Source of the DNA: Phytohabitans rumicis
GTDB lineage: Bacteria > Actinomycetota > Actinomycetes > Mycobacteriales > Micromonosporaceae
Length of the DNA stretch: 64,000 bases
Direction: 5' to 3'
Assembly: GCF_011764445.1 (NCBI RefSeq)
Contig: NZ_BLPG01000001.1
Location: forward strand, 5,146,001 to 5,210,000
The position numbers were made by a program, and so were the translations under genes. The notes beneath the pieces were generated by a model that made no database searches, had not been told where the DNA came from, and worked only from the letters and a program-made list of their open reading frames with translations. This document shows positions 1 through 11,181 of this stretch, piece after piece; the stretch's first letter is position 1, and the number at the start of each line of letters is the position of its first letter.

Positions 1-3039
<3,039 letters not shown>

Positions 3040-3115
3040 GCCGGGAGTGTATAGCGGCCCTGTCGCCGCGATGTTACTTGTCGGTTAGTCAAATTTGTCT
3101 ATTACGCTTGATGGC

Positions 3116-3721
3116 GTGTCGACGAACCGCATGATGATTCTCGGGCTGGTCAGCTGGATGCAGCCCGTGCACGGCTACGACGTCCGGCGTGAGCTGCTGA
3201 GCTGGAGCGCCGATAAATGGGCGAACATCCAGCCCGGATCCATCTACCATGCCCTGCGCAAGCTGACCGACGACGGGCTGCTCCGCGAGGTCACGACCGA
3301 GCAGGTGGGCAGCCGGCCGGCGCGGACGACGTACGAGATCACGCCGGCCGGGCAGGAGGAGTTCAACGACCTGCTGCGGGGCTACTGGTGGGAGATCAAG
3401 CCGGGAAACGACCCGTTCTTCGCGGCGCTGGCCTTTCTGCCGGCGCTGCCGCGCGAGGAGGCGGCGGCCGCGCTGCGCAACCGCGCGGCCCAGTTGCGGG
3501 TCGCGAACGACGGGGTGGAGGTGGCCGCGGAGAAGGGCTGGCTGCGGGAGAAGCCGCCGCACGTGACCTGGATGTTCGAGCTGATGGTGGCCCGGAACGA
3601 GGGCGAGATCGCCTGGTGCGACTGGGTGGCCGGGCTGATCGAGTCAGGAGTGTCATACGTGTCCGAGACGATGCCGAAGCACCCCGGCTGGCAGCGGTGG
3701 CGCAAGCAGGTCGAGCAATAA
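3116..3721 (+). CDS. PadR-family transcriptional regulator
   Basis: A 201-residue winged-helix regulator. The N-terminal PadR domain (about residues 1-85) shows MILGLVSWMQPVHGYDVRRE and the recognition segment IQPGSIYHALRKLTDDGLL, followed by an alpha-helical Vir-type C-terminal domain of about 110 residues. I chose GTG at 3116 because the family starts close to MILGLV; a TTG at 3095 would add seven unrelated residues. It ends 72 bases before a DrrAB-type ABC exporter on the same strand, and PadR proteins often repress such exporters and respond to their substrates, so local control of 3794-5485 is the natural inference. The ligand is unknown. Confidence 0.9.
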   Translation: MSTNRMMILGLVSWMQPVHGYDVRRELLSWSADKWANIQPGSIYHALRKLTDDGLLREVTTEQVGSRPARTTYEITPAGQEEFNDLLRGYWWEIKPGNDPFFAALAFLPALPREEAAAALRNRAAQLRVANDGVEVAAEKGWLREKPPHVTWMFELMVARNEGEIAWCDWVAGLIESGVSYVSETMPKHPGWQRWRKQVEQ

Positions 3722-3727
3722 TCAACC

Positions 3728-3789
3728 TTGACTAGAGACGTTATATCGCGTTAGCGTGACGTGGCATTGAACCATGTCCGACGGGGAGC
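3728..3789 (+). promoter_or_regulatory. candidate promoter and RBS of the ABC exporter operon
   Basis: TTGACT at 3728-3733 is followed after 17 bases by TTAGCG at 3751-3756, a plausible -35/-10 pair. A CGTTA direct repeat flanks TATCG at 3739-3754 and could be an operator for the adjacent PadR protein. GGGGAG at 3782-3787 precedes the ATG at 3794 with a usual spacer. This is pattern reading only. Confidence 0.4.
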
Positions 3790-3793
3790 GAAC

Positions 3794-4735
3794 ATGATCG
3801 AGACAAAGGACCTGCGGAAATCGTTCCGGTCCCGACAGGGGACCGTTGACGCGGTGCGCGGCGTTGACCTGTTCGTGGCCGAGGGCGAGATCTTCGGGTT
3901 CCTTGGGCCCAACGGCGCGGGCAAGACGACCACGCTGCGCATGCTGGCCACCCTCATCGAGCCGGACGGCGGCGAGGCCACGATCGCCGGAGCCGATCTG
4001 CGCAAGGACCCGGGCGAGGTGCGCCGGCGCATCGGCTACGTCGCCCAGGGCGGCACCACGTGGGACGAGGTCAGCGCCCGCGAGGAGCTCGTGCTCCACG
4101 CGCGGATGTATGGCATCGGCAAGGCGGAGGCCAACCGCCGCGCGACGCGCGCGCTTGAGGCGTTCCAGCTGATCGAGTACGCCGATCGCAAGTGCAAGAC
4201 GTACTCGGGTGGCCAGCGGCGCCGGGTCGACATCGCGCTGGGCATCATCCACGACCCGAAGGTCCTCTTCCTCGACGAGCCGACGACCGGGCTCGACCCG
4301 CAGAGCCGCGCCCACATGTGGGACGAGATCCGGCGGCTGCGCGCCGAGGGCGTGACGGTCTTCGTCACCACGCACTACCTCGAAGAGGCCGACGCCCTGT
4401 GTGACCGGCTGGCCATCATGGACAACGGCGAGATCGTGGCCGAGGGCACGCCGGCCGAGCTCAAGCGGGAGATCTCCGGTGACGTGGTCACCGTGGGCCT
4501 CAACGGCTCGACCCCGGAAGCGGCGCAGGTGCTCGACGCCGAGCCGTACGTGAACAAGCTCGAGACGGTCGACGGCGGCCTGCGGCTCTACGTCGACGAG
4601 GGCGCCATCGCCATCCCGCACATCCTGCGCCGGCTCGACGCGGCCGGTCTCGCGCTCGGCACGATCGAGCTGCACCGCCCCAGCCTTGACGACGTCTTCC
4701 TGGAGAAGACCGGCCGATCTCTTCGGGAGAGCTGA
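3794..4735 (+). CDS. DrrA-like ABC transporter ATP-binding protein
   Basis: ATPase subunit (313 residues) of a drug/lipid-type ABC-2 exporter. Seen: Walker A GPNGAGKTTTLRM, signature YSGGQRRRVDIALG, Walker B VLFLDEPTTGLD, the H-loop THYLEEAD, and the extra C-terminal domain of about 80 residues ending in LDDVFLEKTGRSL that is typical of the daunorubicin-resistance DrrA group. The start ATG at 3794 has a GGGGAG ribosome site. The permease gene begins 3 bases after the stop, so the pair is translationally coupled. The substrate cannot be told from sequence. Confidence 0.94.
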   Translation: MIETKDLRKSFRSRQGTVDAVRGVDLFVAEGEIFGFLGPNGAGKTTTLRMLATLIEPDGGEATIAGADLRKDPGEVRRRIGYVAQGGTTWDEVSAREELVLHARMYGIGKAEANRRATRALEAFQLIEYADRKCKTYSGGQRRRVDIALGIIHDPKVLFLDEPTTGLDPQSRAHMWDEIRRLRAEGVTVFVTTHYLEEADALCDRLAIMDNGEIVAEGTPAELKREISGDVVTVGLNGSTPEAAQVLDAEPYVNKLETVDGGLRLYVDEGAIAIPHILRRLDAAGLALGTIELHRPSLDDVFLEKTGRSLRES

Positions 4736-4738
4736 CCG

Positions 4739-5485
4739 ATGAAGTTCCTTCGTGACACCTGGCTGATCTTCCAGCGCCAGATGCTGCTCGTGCTGCGCAA
4801 CCCGGTGTGGTTGATCATCGGGGTCCTGCAACCGCTGTACTTCCTGCTGCTCTTCGGCCCGCTGCTCAAGGACGCGCTGCAGGTCGACAGCGCCGCCGAC
4901 GCGTACCGCATCTTCGTGCCGGGCCTGCTGGTGATGCTGGCGATGTTCGGGGCGATGTTCACCGGGTTCGGCCTCATCGCCGAGCTGCGCGCCGGCGTGA
5001 TCGAGCGGAGCCGGGTCACGCCGATCAGCCGGCTCGCGCTGATGCTCGGCCGGGCCCTGCGCGACGTGGCGACGCTGCTCTTCCAGGCGGTGCTCATCAC
5101 CGTGCTGGCGATCCCGTTCGGGTTGACGGTGCGGCTGGGCGACGTGCTGCTGGCGTACCTGCTGCTCGGGCTGATCGGCGTGATGATGTCCGCGGTGTCC
5201 AACGCGCTCGCGCTCAAGCTGAAGACCGAGGACGCGCTGGCACCGCTGATGAACGGCGTGGCGCAGCCGCTCCTGCTGCTGTCCGGCATCCTGCTGCCGC
5301 TGTCCGGCTGGGTCGCGACGGTGGCGAACTTCAACCCGTTCGCGTGGGCGGTCGACGCCAGCCGGGCGCTCTTCGCCGGCGACCCGGGCAACAGCAGCGT
5401 CTGGCAGGCGCTCCTGATCATCGGCGGGCTCACCGTCGCCGCGCTCATGTGGTCGGCCCGCTCGTTCGCGCGGGGTGTGCGCTAG
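4739..5485 (+). CDS. DrrB-like ABC-2 transporter permease
   Basis: A 248-residue membrane permease of the ABC-2 family with about six hydrophobic segments, partner of the ATPase encoded 3 bases upstream. Typical DrrB features are a cytoplasmic N-terminus (DTWLIFQRQMLLVLRNP), the RSRVTPISR loop after the second helix, and a C-terminal PFAWAVDASRALFAGD segment. The start ATG directly follows the preceding stop. Together the two genes would form a half-size exporter acting at the cytoplasmic membrane. Confidence 0.93.
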   Translation: MKFLRDTWLIFQRQMLLVLRNPVWLIIGVLQPLYFLLLFGPLLKDALQVDSAADAYRIFVPGLLVMLAMFGAMFTGFGLIAELRAGVIERSRVTPISRLALMLGRALRDVATLLFQAVLITVLAIPFGLTVRLGDVLLAYLLLGLIGVMMSAVSNALALKLKTEDALAPLMNGVAQPLLLLSGILLPLSGWVATVANFNPFAWAVDASRALFAGDPGNSSVWQALLIIGGLTVAALMWSARSFARGVR

Positions 5486-5529
5486 TTCACAGAGACGGGG
5501 TACGGTCCGGACGCCTTAGCGTAAGGAGC

Positions 5530-6696
5530 GTGCCCCGTCTGTCCCATGACCGTACAACGCTACTCATCTATGCGCAGCTCAGTGTGTGGGGCTTCTTCCT
5601 GTACGGGTTCGGGCCAGTCGTGCCCCTGCTGCGCGACGAGCAGGGCACCAGCGCCGCGGTCGCCAGCCTGCACAGCACGAGTCTCGCGGTGGGCGCGCTC
5701 ATCGGCGCTCCCGCGTTTCCGTGGCTGGTCCGGCGGTACGGCCGCGCCCGCGTCCTGTGGGGCGCGCTGGCCGGGGTCGCCGTCACGGTGGTGGCGCTGT
5801 GCGCGTTCCGTCCGCTGCCGGCGACGCTCGCGGCCGTGGTGGGCGCGTCCATCTTCGGCACGATGCTGGTGTCCGGCGTCAACGCGGCCCTCGCCGACCA
5901 CCACGGCCCCGCGGCGACCGCCGCCATCAGCGAGGCCAACGCGGTGGCCGCCGGGACGGGCGTGGTTGCCCCCATCGTGATCGGCGCCGCGGTGGGTGCC
6001 GGCTTGGGATGGCGCCCAGGGATCGCCGCGGTGATCGTCCTGATTGGACTCGTGATGGTGGTTGGCTTCCGCGTGCGGCCGCCTTTGGTTCGCTCCGCCG
6101 GCGCCGTCGCGTCGCAGCGGCTGCCATTGCCGAGGCCCTACTGGATCGCGTGGACCATGCTCGCGGCGACCGGCTCGATCGAGGTGTGCCTGTCGCTGTG
6201 GGCCGCCGACGTGCTGCGCAGCAACGTGGGCATGTCCCCGGCCGCCGCGTCGGCGACGGTCGCGGCGGTCGTCGGCGGGATGTTCGCCGGACGCCTGGTC
6301 GGCTCGCAGGTCGCCCGCCGGGTAGCGCCCGTGACGCTCCTGCTCGTCGCGCTCGGCGTCAGCCTCGCCGGGTTCGCGATCTTCTGGTCGTCCTCGGTGC
6401 CCTGGATCGCCGCGGCCGGCCTTGTTGTGCTCGGCGTCGGCAACGCCATGCACTACCCGCTCGTGGTGTCGATGGCGATCCTCGCCGCGGGCGGCCAAGC
6501 GGACCGCGCGTCGGCGTACACCGCGTACTCCATCGCGATCGCCTTCGGCATCTCGCCGGTGCTGCTCGGCTGGGTCGCCGACGGCGTCGGTCCGCACCTG
6601 GCCTTCCTGCTGCTGCCAGGCTTCATCGTGGCAGCAGCGGTGCTGGCTCTTATATTTTCCTCGCAAGAGTCAGGCCGTCCGCTATCGGCAGCATGA
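5530..6696 (+). CDS. MFS transporter
   Basis: A 388-residue major facilitator protein with about twelve hydrophobic segments and a central cytoplasmic loop near RVRPPLVRSAGAV. The first helix begins LLIYAQLSVWGFFLYGFGP, and the loop between helices 2 and 3 carries WLVRRYGRARVLWG, the MFS motif A position. The GTG at 5530 is the only sensible start, but AGGAG at 5524-5528 sits only one base before it, so initiation may be unusual or the true start slightly different. It follows the ABC exporter by 44 bases and its 3' end overlaps the opposite-strand methyltransferase gene by 47 bases. Confidence 0.88.
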   Translation: MPRLSHDRTTLLIYAQLSVWGFFLYGFGPVVPLLRDEQGTSAAVASLHSTSLAVGALIGAPAFPWLVRRYGRARVLWGALAGVAVTVVALCAFRPLPATLAAVVGASIFGTMLVSGVNAALADHHGPAATAAISEANAVAAGTGVVAPIVIGAAVGAGLGWRPGIAAVIVLIGLVMVVGFRVRPPLVRSAGAVASQRLPLPRPYWIAWTMLAATGSIEVCLSLWAADVLRSNVGMSPAAASATVAAVVGGMFAGRLVGSQVARRVAPVTLLLVALGVSLAGFAIFWSSSVPWIAAAGLVVLGVGNAMHYPLVVSMAILAAGGQADRASAYTAYSIAIAFGISPVLLGWVADGVGPHLAFLLLPGFIVAAAVLALIFSSQESGRPLSAA

Positions 6697-7303
6697 CGAC
6701 GTCGACCCGGTCGTCGTTCACCACGAAGTCGTTGAACTCGGCGATCGCCACGTCGCCCGCCTCCTGCGGTGCCAGCACCCGCCCGTCCCGCAGCACGTTG
6801 TCGACCACGATCAGCCCACCGGGCCGCATCCGCGGCACGATCTCCGCCCAGTACGTCAGGTAGCCGGTCTTGTCCGCGTCGATGAACGCCAGGTCGAGGT
6901 GCGGCTCGTCGGGCAGCTCGCGGAGGCGCTCCGCGGCCGGGCCGATGCGCAGCTCGATGCGGTCGTCCACGCCGGCCCGAGCCCAGTAGCGCCGGGCCAC
7001 GCTCGTCCACTCGTCGGAGATGTCGAAGCAGACGAGCTTGCCGTCGCTGGGCATCCCCCTCGCGATGGACAGCGAGGACAGCCCGGTGAACGTGCCGACC
7101 TCGACGGCGTTTCGTGTTTCGACGAGCTTGGCCAACAGCGTGAGGAAGGCACCCTGCTCGGGAGCCACCTGCATCTGGGCGTTGCCGGGCAGGGAACGCT
7201 GGGTCTCCTCGATCAGATCCTCGACGATCGGGTCGGGCGGCGTCCCGTGCGCGACCACGTACGAGTGCAGCTCGGCGGTCAGCGGCAGCGTCTTGATCGT
7301 CAT
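6650..7303 (-). CDS. class I SAM-dependent O-methyltransferase
   Basis: A 217-residue cytoplasmic methyltransferase of the catechol/caffeoyl-CoA O-methyltransferase type. Seen: SAM motif I EVGTFTGLSSLSIARGMP, the acidic residue segment LVCFDISDEW, the metal/substrate segment LAFIDADKTGYLTYWAEI and the GGLIVVDNVLRDGRV strand. It is translationally coupled to maf (its ATG lies within the last 4 bases of maf). This OMT follows maf in the same operon here; the substrate is unknown. It converges on and overlaps the MFS gene. Confidence 0.93.
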   Translation of the reverse strand: MTIKTLPLTAELHSYVVAHGTPPDPIVEDLIEETQRSLPGNAQMQVAPEQGAFLTLLAKLVETRNAVEVGTFTGLSSLSIARGMPSDGKLVCFDISDEWTSVARRYWARAGVDDRIELRIGPAAERLRELPDEPHLDLAFIDADKTGYLTYWAEIVPRMRPGGLIVVDNVLRDGRVLAPQEAGDVAIAEFNDFVVNDDRVDVVMLPIADGLTLARKI

Positions 7304-7893
7304 GATGCGCTCCAGAACTCGGTGATGGGGTGGCCCAACTCGGCCAGCAGCTTACGTAGCAACGGCAGCGAAAGCCCGATCACCGTGCCGTGGTCGCCCT
7401 CGATCCGCTCCACGAACACTCCGCCGATCCCGTCGATCGTGAACGCCCCGGCGACGTTGAGCGGCTCACCCGTCGCGACGTACGCGGCGATCTCCTCGTC
7501 GCTGACGTCGGCGAAGTGGACGGTGGTTTCGGCCGTACGCCCGGTGGCTCCCGCGCCGGTTTTGATCAGGTAGTGGCCGGTGTGCAGTACGCCCCGCTGC
7601 CCCCGCATCCTGCTCCACCGCTTGACGGCCTCGTCCGCGTCGGCCGGCTTGCCGAAGATCTCGCCCTCGAAGGCCAGCACCGAATCGCAGCCGAGCACGA
7701 GCGTGCCGGGTGGAAATCTATGGGCGACAGCCTCCGCCTTGAGCCGGGCGAGCGTCAGAGACAGCTCCTCGGCGCTGTCCGCCTCGACGGCGGTCTCGTC
7801 AACGCCGCTGACCAGTACGTCCGGCTCGATGCCGGCGGCCTGGAGGAGTTTGCGCCGGGCCGGACTGGCCGAGGCAAGGACGAACCTAGTCAC
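7300..7893 (-). CDS. maf: Maf-family nucleotide pyrophosphatase
   Basis: A 197-residue house-cleaning enzyme that hydrolyses non-canonical nucleoside triphosphates to monophosphates. The N-terminus FVLASASPARRKLLQAAGI carries the conserved SxSPRR-like triphosphate-binding motif; VSGVDETAV and LVLGCDSVLAFEGEIFGKP hold the conserved acidic residues. In many actinobacteria maf lies beside accD and accE; here accE is 3.7 kb upstream on the same strand, with a type VII secretion cluster and a repeat field between. The stop overlaps the O-methyltransferase start. Confidence 0.95.
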   Translation of the reverse strand: MTRFVLASASPARRKLLQAAGIEPDVLVSGVDETAVEADSAEELSLTLARLKAEAVAHRFPPGTLVLGCDSVLAFEGEIFGKPADADEAVKRWSRMRGQRGVLHTGHYLIKTGAGATGRTAETTVHFADVSDEEIAAYVATGEPLNVAGAFTIDGIGGVFVERIEGDHGTVIGLSLPLLRKLLAELGHPITEFWSAS

Positions 7894-8078
7894 GCGTCGA
7901 CGTTACTTCCCCTTGCCCTCCCTCCTGTTCGTCCCCCTCTTCCCCGTCCACGTGCGTCCCGCCCTCCGCGTCCCGCCCTCCGCGTCGCGCTCTTCGCGTC
8001 GCGCGTCTTGCTGTCCGCGTCGTGCTCTCTTCGCGGCGCTCTTTTTCTCGCGTCGCGCTGGCCGCGGCGCGCTCTTCT

Positions 8079-8162
8079 CGTCGATCAAGGGCGAACGGTC
8101 GTGCTTTGATCTCCGATCCACGGCCGTTTGCCCTTGATCGACGGGCTTTCCCTTGATCGACG
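8079..8162 (+). repeat. nested GATCAAGG palindrome, copy A1
   Basis: Inner arms CGTCGATCAAGGGCGAACGG (8079-8098) and CCGTTTGCCCTTGATCGACG face each other across the asymmetric core GTGCTTTGATCTCCGATCCA. A second right-hand arm ending CCCTTGATCGACG is present but its left-hand partner is missing. The core reads on the plus strand, as in the other three copies of the window. Confidence 0.9.
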
Positions 8163-8371
8163 CGACTGGGCGCAGGGCCTGCGCGGGCGGCCCGGGGCGC
8201 TCGGTGGACGACAGCAGGGTGCAGGCCACGGCCGGCGCGTTCGTTGGGTGGGGTGCCCGCCGTGAGTTCCCCTCCTGACGGCTACGGGGCGACCGACTCA
8301 CGACCGCGCTCCGCTCCTCATCACCGCACCGCCGTGTGTGCCCCTCTCCGCCGCTCTTCTCCGCGCTCCTC

Positions 8372-8472
8372 CGTCGATCAAGGGCTTCCGCGTCGATCAA
8401 GGGCATACGGTCGTGCTTTGATCTCCCATCCACGACCGTTTGCCCCTGATCGACGGACTTTCCATGATCGAT
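8372..8472 (+). repeat. nested GATCAAGG palindrome, copy A2
   Basis: Two left arms (CGTCGATCAAGG followed by CGTCGATCAAGGGC) and two right arms (TGCCCCTGATCGACG and a decayed CATGATCGATG) surround the core GTGCTTTGATCTCCCATCCA. It is the second copy within 300 bases, in the same orientation as A1. Confidence 0.9.
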
Positions 8473-8526
8473 GTGGTGTGGGGTGGTTAAGGCCGCAGAC
8501 ATGCCGAGCGGACGCGGCCGTCGTGT

Positions 8527-8790
8527 GCCATATGCTTGTCGAGCAGGGCGATATGCCCTCTTTACTCCTTCTGGGAGGGCGCCAATCGACCAACGCGTAG
8601 ATCTTGGTGAATGGGTGTTGCTCCAGCGACGGCTCGACTATCGCAAATATGCCGGAGGGGGCATGGCGATGCGGTGTCGCGTACCACGAGTTTGTCAACG
8701 AGGACGATATATGCCGCTTTTGCCCTCTTGTAGAGGGCTCACCAATAGGCATACGCATAGATCTTGGTAGTTTAGCGTTGCCCCAACGAC
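8527..8790 (+). repeat. two diverged tandem copies of a ~105-base unit
   Basis: Unit 1 (8527-8630) and unit 2 (8682-8790) share order and words: TTGTC, GAxGA/GGGCGATAT, ATGCC, CTCTT, GAGGGC, ACCAA, ACGCxTAGATCTTGGT, GTTGC, CAACGACG-like. They lie in a stretch visibly less GC-rich than the genes around. Unit 2 has a small hairpin GCCCTCT-TGT-AGAGGGC and runs into the long hairpin at 8760-8807; unit 1 has lost the matching arm. Confidence 0.7.
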
Positions 8791-8807
8791 GCTAAACTAC
8801 CAAGATC
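8760..8807. repeat. long hairpin (19-bp stem)
   Basis: GATCTTGGTAGTTTAGCGT pairs with its reverse complement ending at 8807, with only about 10 bases of loop. There is no U-tract after it, so a Rho-independent terminator in the strict sense is not shown; it may be a mobile or recombination-type palindrome. It ends about 100 bases from the stop of the mycosin gene. Confidence 0.85.
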
Positions 8808-8910
8808 CACCAAGATGGTCGCGCAAGTGCGCATATCTTCTATGCGAAGATCATCTACGCGGTGCCGTGCATGGTTCCGGTCGCCGAGATGCTGTTCTGG
8901 TGAAAGGGAT

Positions 8911-10011
8911 CTACTGTTCCACGGTCCCGGGCGCGTTGTGGGAACGGCGTCGGGAGCGAACGAGCAGGATGGTGACGACGATGGCGGCGACCACGAATGC
9001 GGACAGCGCGACGAGGGCGGCGACACCGTTGCCCCGATCGGGCTCGGGTTCCGGTGGCGTAGTGACTGGGGTTGCTGGCGCGCCGAGTGGCGGTACGTCC
9101 GCGGTCAGCGCGGCGACCAAGTTGAGTACGCCGTAGCCGTACTGCTCGTCCCGGCCGGGCGGACCCTTGTCGGTCGCGGTGGCGGTGAGACGATGTATGA
9201 CTTCTTGTGCCGAAAGATCGGGATACTTGCTCCTTACGAGTGCCACAGCGCCGGCCACAATAGCGGTCGCGTTGGAGGTGCCGGTGCCCTTGCTGTACTG
9301 ACCCTTGTAGCTTGTGCTGTAGATGTCCACGCCGGGTGCGGAGATCGCGATCTGCCTGCTGGTCACCGAGACGTCGGCGTGATTACCGTTCCCGTCGGTA
9401 GCCCCAACAGCAAGCGTCCCGTCAAGTGCCGCCGGGAATGTCACCACGAGATCAGTTGGCCGATTGCCGGCGGCCGCCACGATCACCACATCTGCCGCTA
9501 CGGCGGCTGCTACCGCACTCCGCAACCGTGGCGAAGGGCTACCACCAGAAGACACATTGATGATGGTTGCTCCATGGTTCACGGCCCATTCGATGCCTGC
9601 CGCTAGGGTGTCGCTATTATCTTGCCCGGACGATCCTTGGTTGCGCACCGGAAGGATTTTTGCTTCTGGGGCGATCCCGAGCGCACCGGCCTCTGGTCCG
9701 CTCCCATGAGCTGCGATGAGGCCGGCCATTCCGGTGCCGTGAGAATCCATGTCCAGGCGGCCGTCGCCGGAACCCGACACCGCGTCGGTGCCAGGTAGCA
9801 GATTGTCCTTTAGATCAGGGTGCGGATCGACGCCAGTGTCGATGACCGCGACGACCACCCCGTTTCCCCGGCTGTACCTATGTGCTTCTGCAGCGTTGAG
9901 AAAGCGTAGATGCCATTGGTCGTCACGGATCTGATCCGCATGCAAGAAACCGGGTGCCGCGATCGCGCTGATGCAGGCGGCAGCCGCGACGCGCAGATGC
10001 GTTGAACTCAT
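8911..10011 (-). CDS. mycP: mycosin-like S8 subtilase, type VII secretion-associated
   Basis: A 366-residue exported serine protease. An N-terminal signal sequence (about residues 1-25) precedes the subtilase domain with catalytic Asp in VIDTGVDPHPD, His in DSHGTGMAGLIA and Ser in GTGTSNATAIVAG; SNA replaces the more usual SMA after the catalytic Ser. A Pro-rich linker leads to one C-terminal membrane helix (about 328-348) and a basic tail, the mycosin layout. Its ATG overlaps the stop of the PPE-like gene by 4 bases (ATGA). Mycosins process or stabilise ESX systems; no Ecc core genes are in this window, so it may serve a locus elsewhere. Confidence 0.92.
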   Translation of the reverse strand: MSSTHLRVAAAACISAIAAPGFLHADQIRDDQWHLRFLNAAEAHRYSRGNGVVVAVIDTGVDPHPDLKDNLLPGTDAVSGSGDGRLDMDSHGTGMAGLIAAHGSGPEAGALGIAPEAKILPVRNQGSSGQDNSDTLAAGIEWAVNHGATIINVSSGGSPSPRLRSAVAAAVAADVVIVAAAGNRPTDLVVTFPAALDGTLAVGATDGNGNHADVSVTSRQIAISAPGVDIYSTSYKGQYSKGTGTSNATAIVAGAVALVRSKYPDLSAQEVIHRLTATATDKGPPGRDEQYGYGVLNLVAALTADVPPLGAPATPVTTPPEPEPDRGNGVAALVALSAFVVAAIVVTILLVRSRRRSHNAPGTVEQ

Positions 10012-11179
10012 CGGTCTAGCCCCATGGCCGGTCCGGGATCAAAGTGATGGACCTGAGGCGGCGGCACGATGACCGGCGGACCACCCTCGGCCACTTTCCA
10101 CGGGTCTGGGTCCTGGTAGTGGGCGCGGCGGGCCTCCGCTTGACGTTGCTCCGGTGGCCGGCCGCCGAGCATCCCATAGAGAGGCTGCGTACCGGCTTGG
10201 TGACTGCCCGGCGAGCCGAGGCGTTGGGCAGAGGGCGAAATCGTGCCGGCGATCACGCCGCCGATCGGGTTGGCACGAGCGGGTTTCCGCGGATTAGGGG
10301 TCGGACCCAGACTTGGTGGGCCGCCAATGACCCCGCCAGTCGGTAGCGGGCGTGGGCGCCCGCTACCGGCCGTGCCAGGCAAAGGCACGTCAGGCTCGAG
10401 GGGTCGGAGGCTAGGTCCGGTCGGACGCGGTTGGAGGCTGGCGGCAGGCACGATAACGAGAGAAGGGCGGGCTGGCGAGCGCCTGCCCACGGTGCTGCTC
10501 CCGCCAGCCAGAGGAGGAGTCTCAACCGCTCCGGAGGAGTCGGAAGTCGATCGAGGGCCTGTGCCGTATACATCGGGGTCGGCCGGAGCTAGGCCGGTTC
10601 TCGACTGGTACGTCGGGGGTGTTTGATGGCGGCTTCGGCTTCGACCAGGGTGTGGCTGAGCGAGTACATGATGGCGCGCGCCCTCTGGTTCAGCCTCTCC
10701 AACTCCTGCCGCGTCACTGGTGCCGGGCCCACCACTGCAGCTCCCTCGGATCCACTGCTGAACGCCACCAACTCCTCGTACTCGCGTGCCGCCTGGGCCT
10801 TTCCCACGTACTCGTCGTAGAGCGGTTTGAGCTCCAGTCGCGCCGAGGCCAACGCTCCCACCGTCGCCGACAGTGTCGTGTAGTTGGCGGCTGCCACCTC
10901 GTACGTCTGCCGCACGTTCTCGATCAGGAAGTCGAGCCGTCGTACGTACGCGGCCGCGGCGGCGTTGCGGTCGGGTGGCCAGACGTCGACGAGCGACGCC
11001 CGGTATGTCTCCAGGCGGCGCAAATGTGCCCAGGTCAGTTCGTACGTCTTGCGCCAGCCGGACACGAGGCGCCAGTGGTCGTCGCTTTGCTGGTTTTCGA
11101 TGGCCTGCCACATGCCGGGCACGTCGCGCGTGGCCCAACTCGTTCCGGCGCCCGGTACGCCACTGCGTTCCCACGTCAT
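10008..11179 (-). CDS. PPE/WXG-like type VII secretion-associated protein, apparent -1 frameshift
   Basis: About 390 residues if one base is restored. The N-terminal 190 residues (11179 down to about 10620) are helical and Ala/Glu-rich, containing WRKTYELTWAHLRRLETY, as expected of a WXG100/PPE-like helical hairpin. The C-terminal half is Pro/Gly-rich and ends FDPGPAMGLDR, and its stop overlaps the mycP start by 4 bases, so that frame is real. The two halves are in different frames and join at the G5 run 10615-10619: HP.. versus PPTYQSRTG. One missing base explains it. It lies 2 bases after the small helical gene and is probably a secreted or surface substrate. Confidence 0.7.
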
Positions 11180-11181
11180 GG

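Larger units (their letters stand above)
7894..8910. other. gene-free repeat field between maf and the mycosin gene
   Basis: About 1 kb with no convincing gene on either strand. It holds, in order, a pyrimidine-rich low-complexity stretch (7905-8080, full of CGCGTC/GCTCTTC-like words), two copies of the nested GATCAAGG palindrome (8079-8162 and 8372-8472), a pair of diverged tandem repeats of about 105 bases in a less GC-rich context (8527-8630 and 8682-8790) and a strong hairpin (8760-8807). Open frames crossing it are short, overlap on several frames and look like nothing known. Confidence 0.8.

Noticed and set aside
8244-8770. Several short open frames on both strands in the repeat field
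   Set aside because: They overlap each other, cross the palindromes and resemble no known protein.
8527-8790. CRISPR array
   Set aside because: Only two diverged units of about 105 bases, no short identical repeats with spacers, no cas genes.
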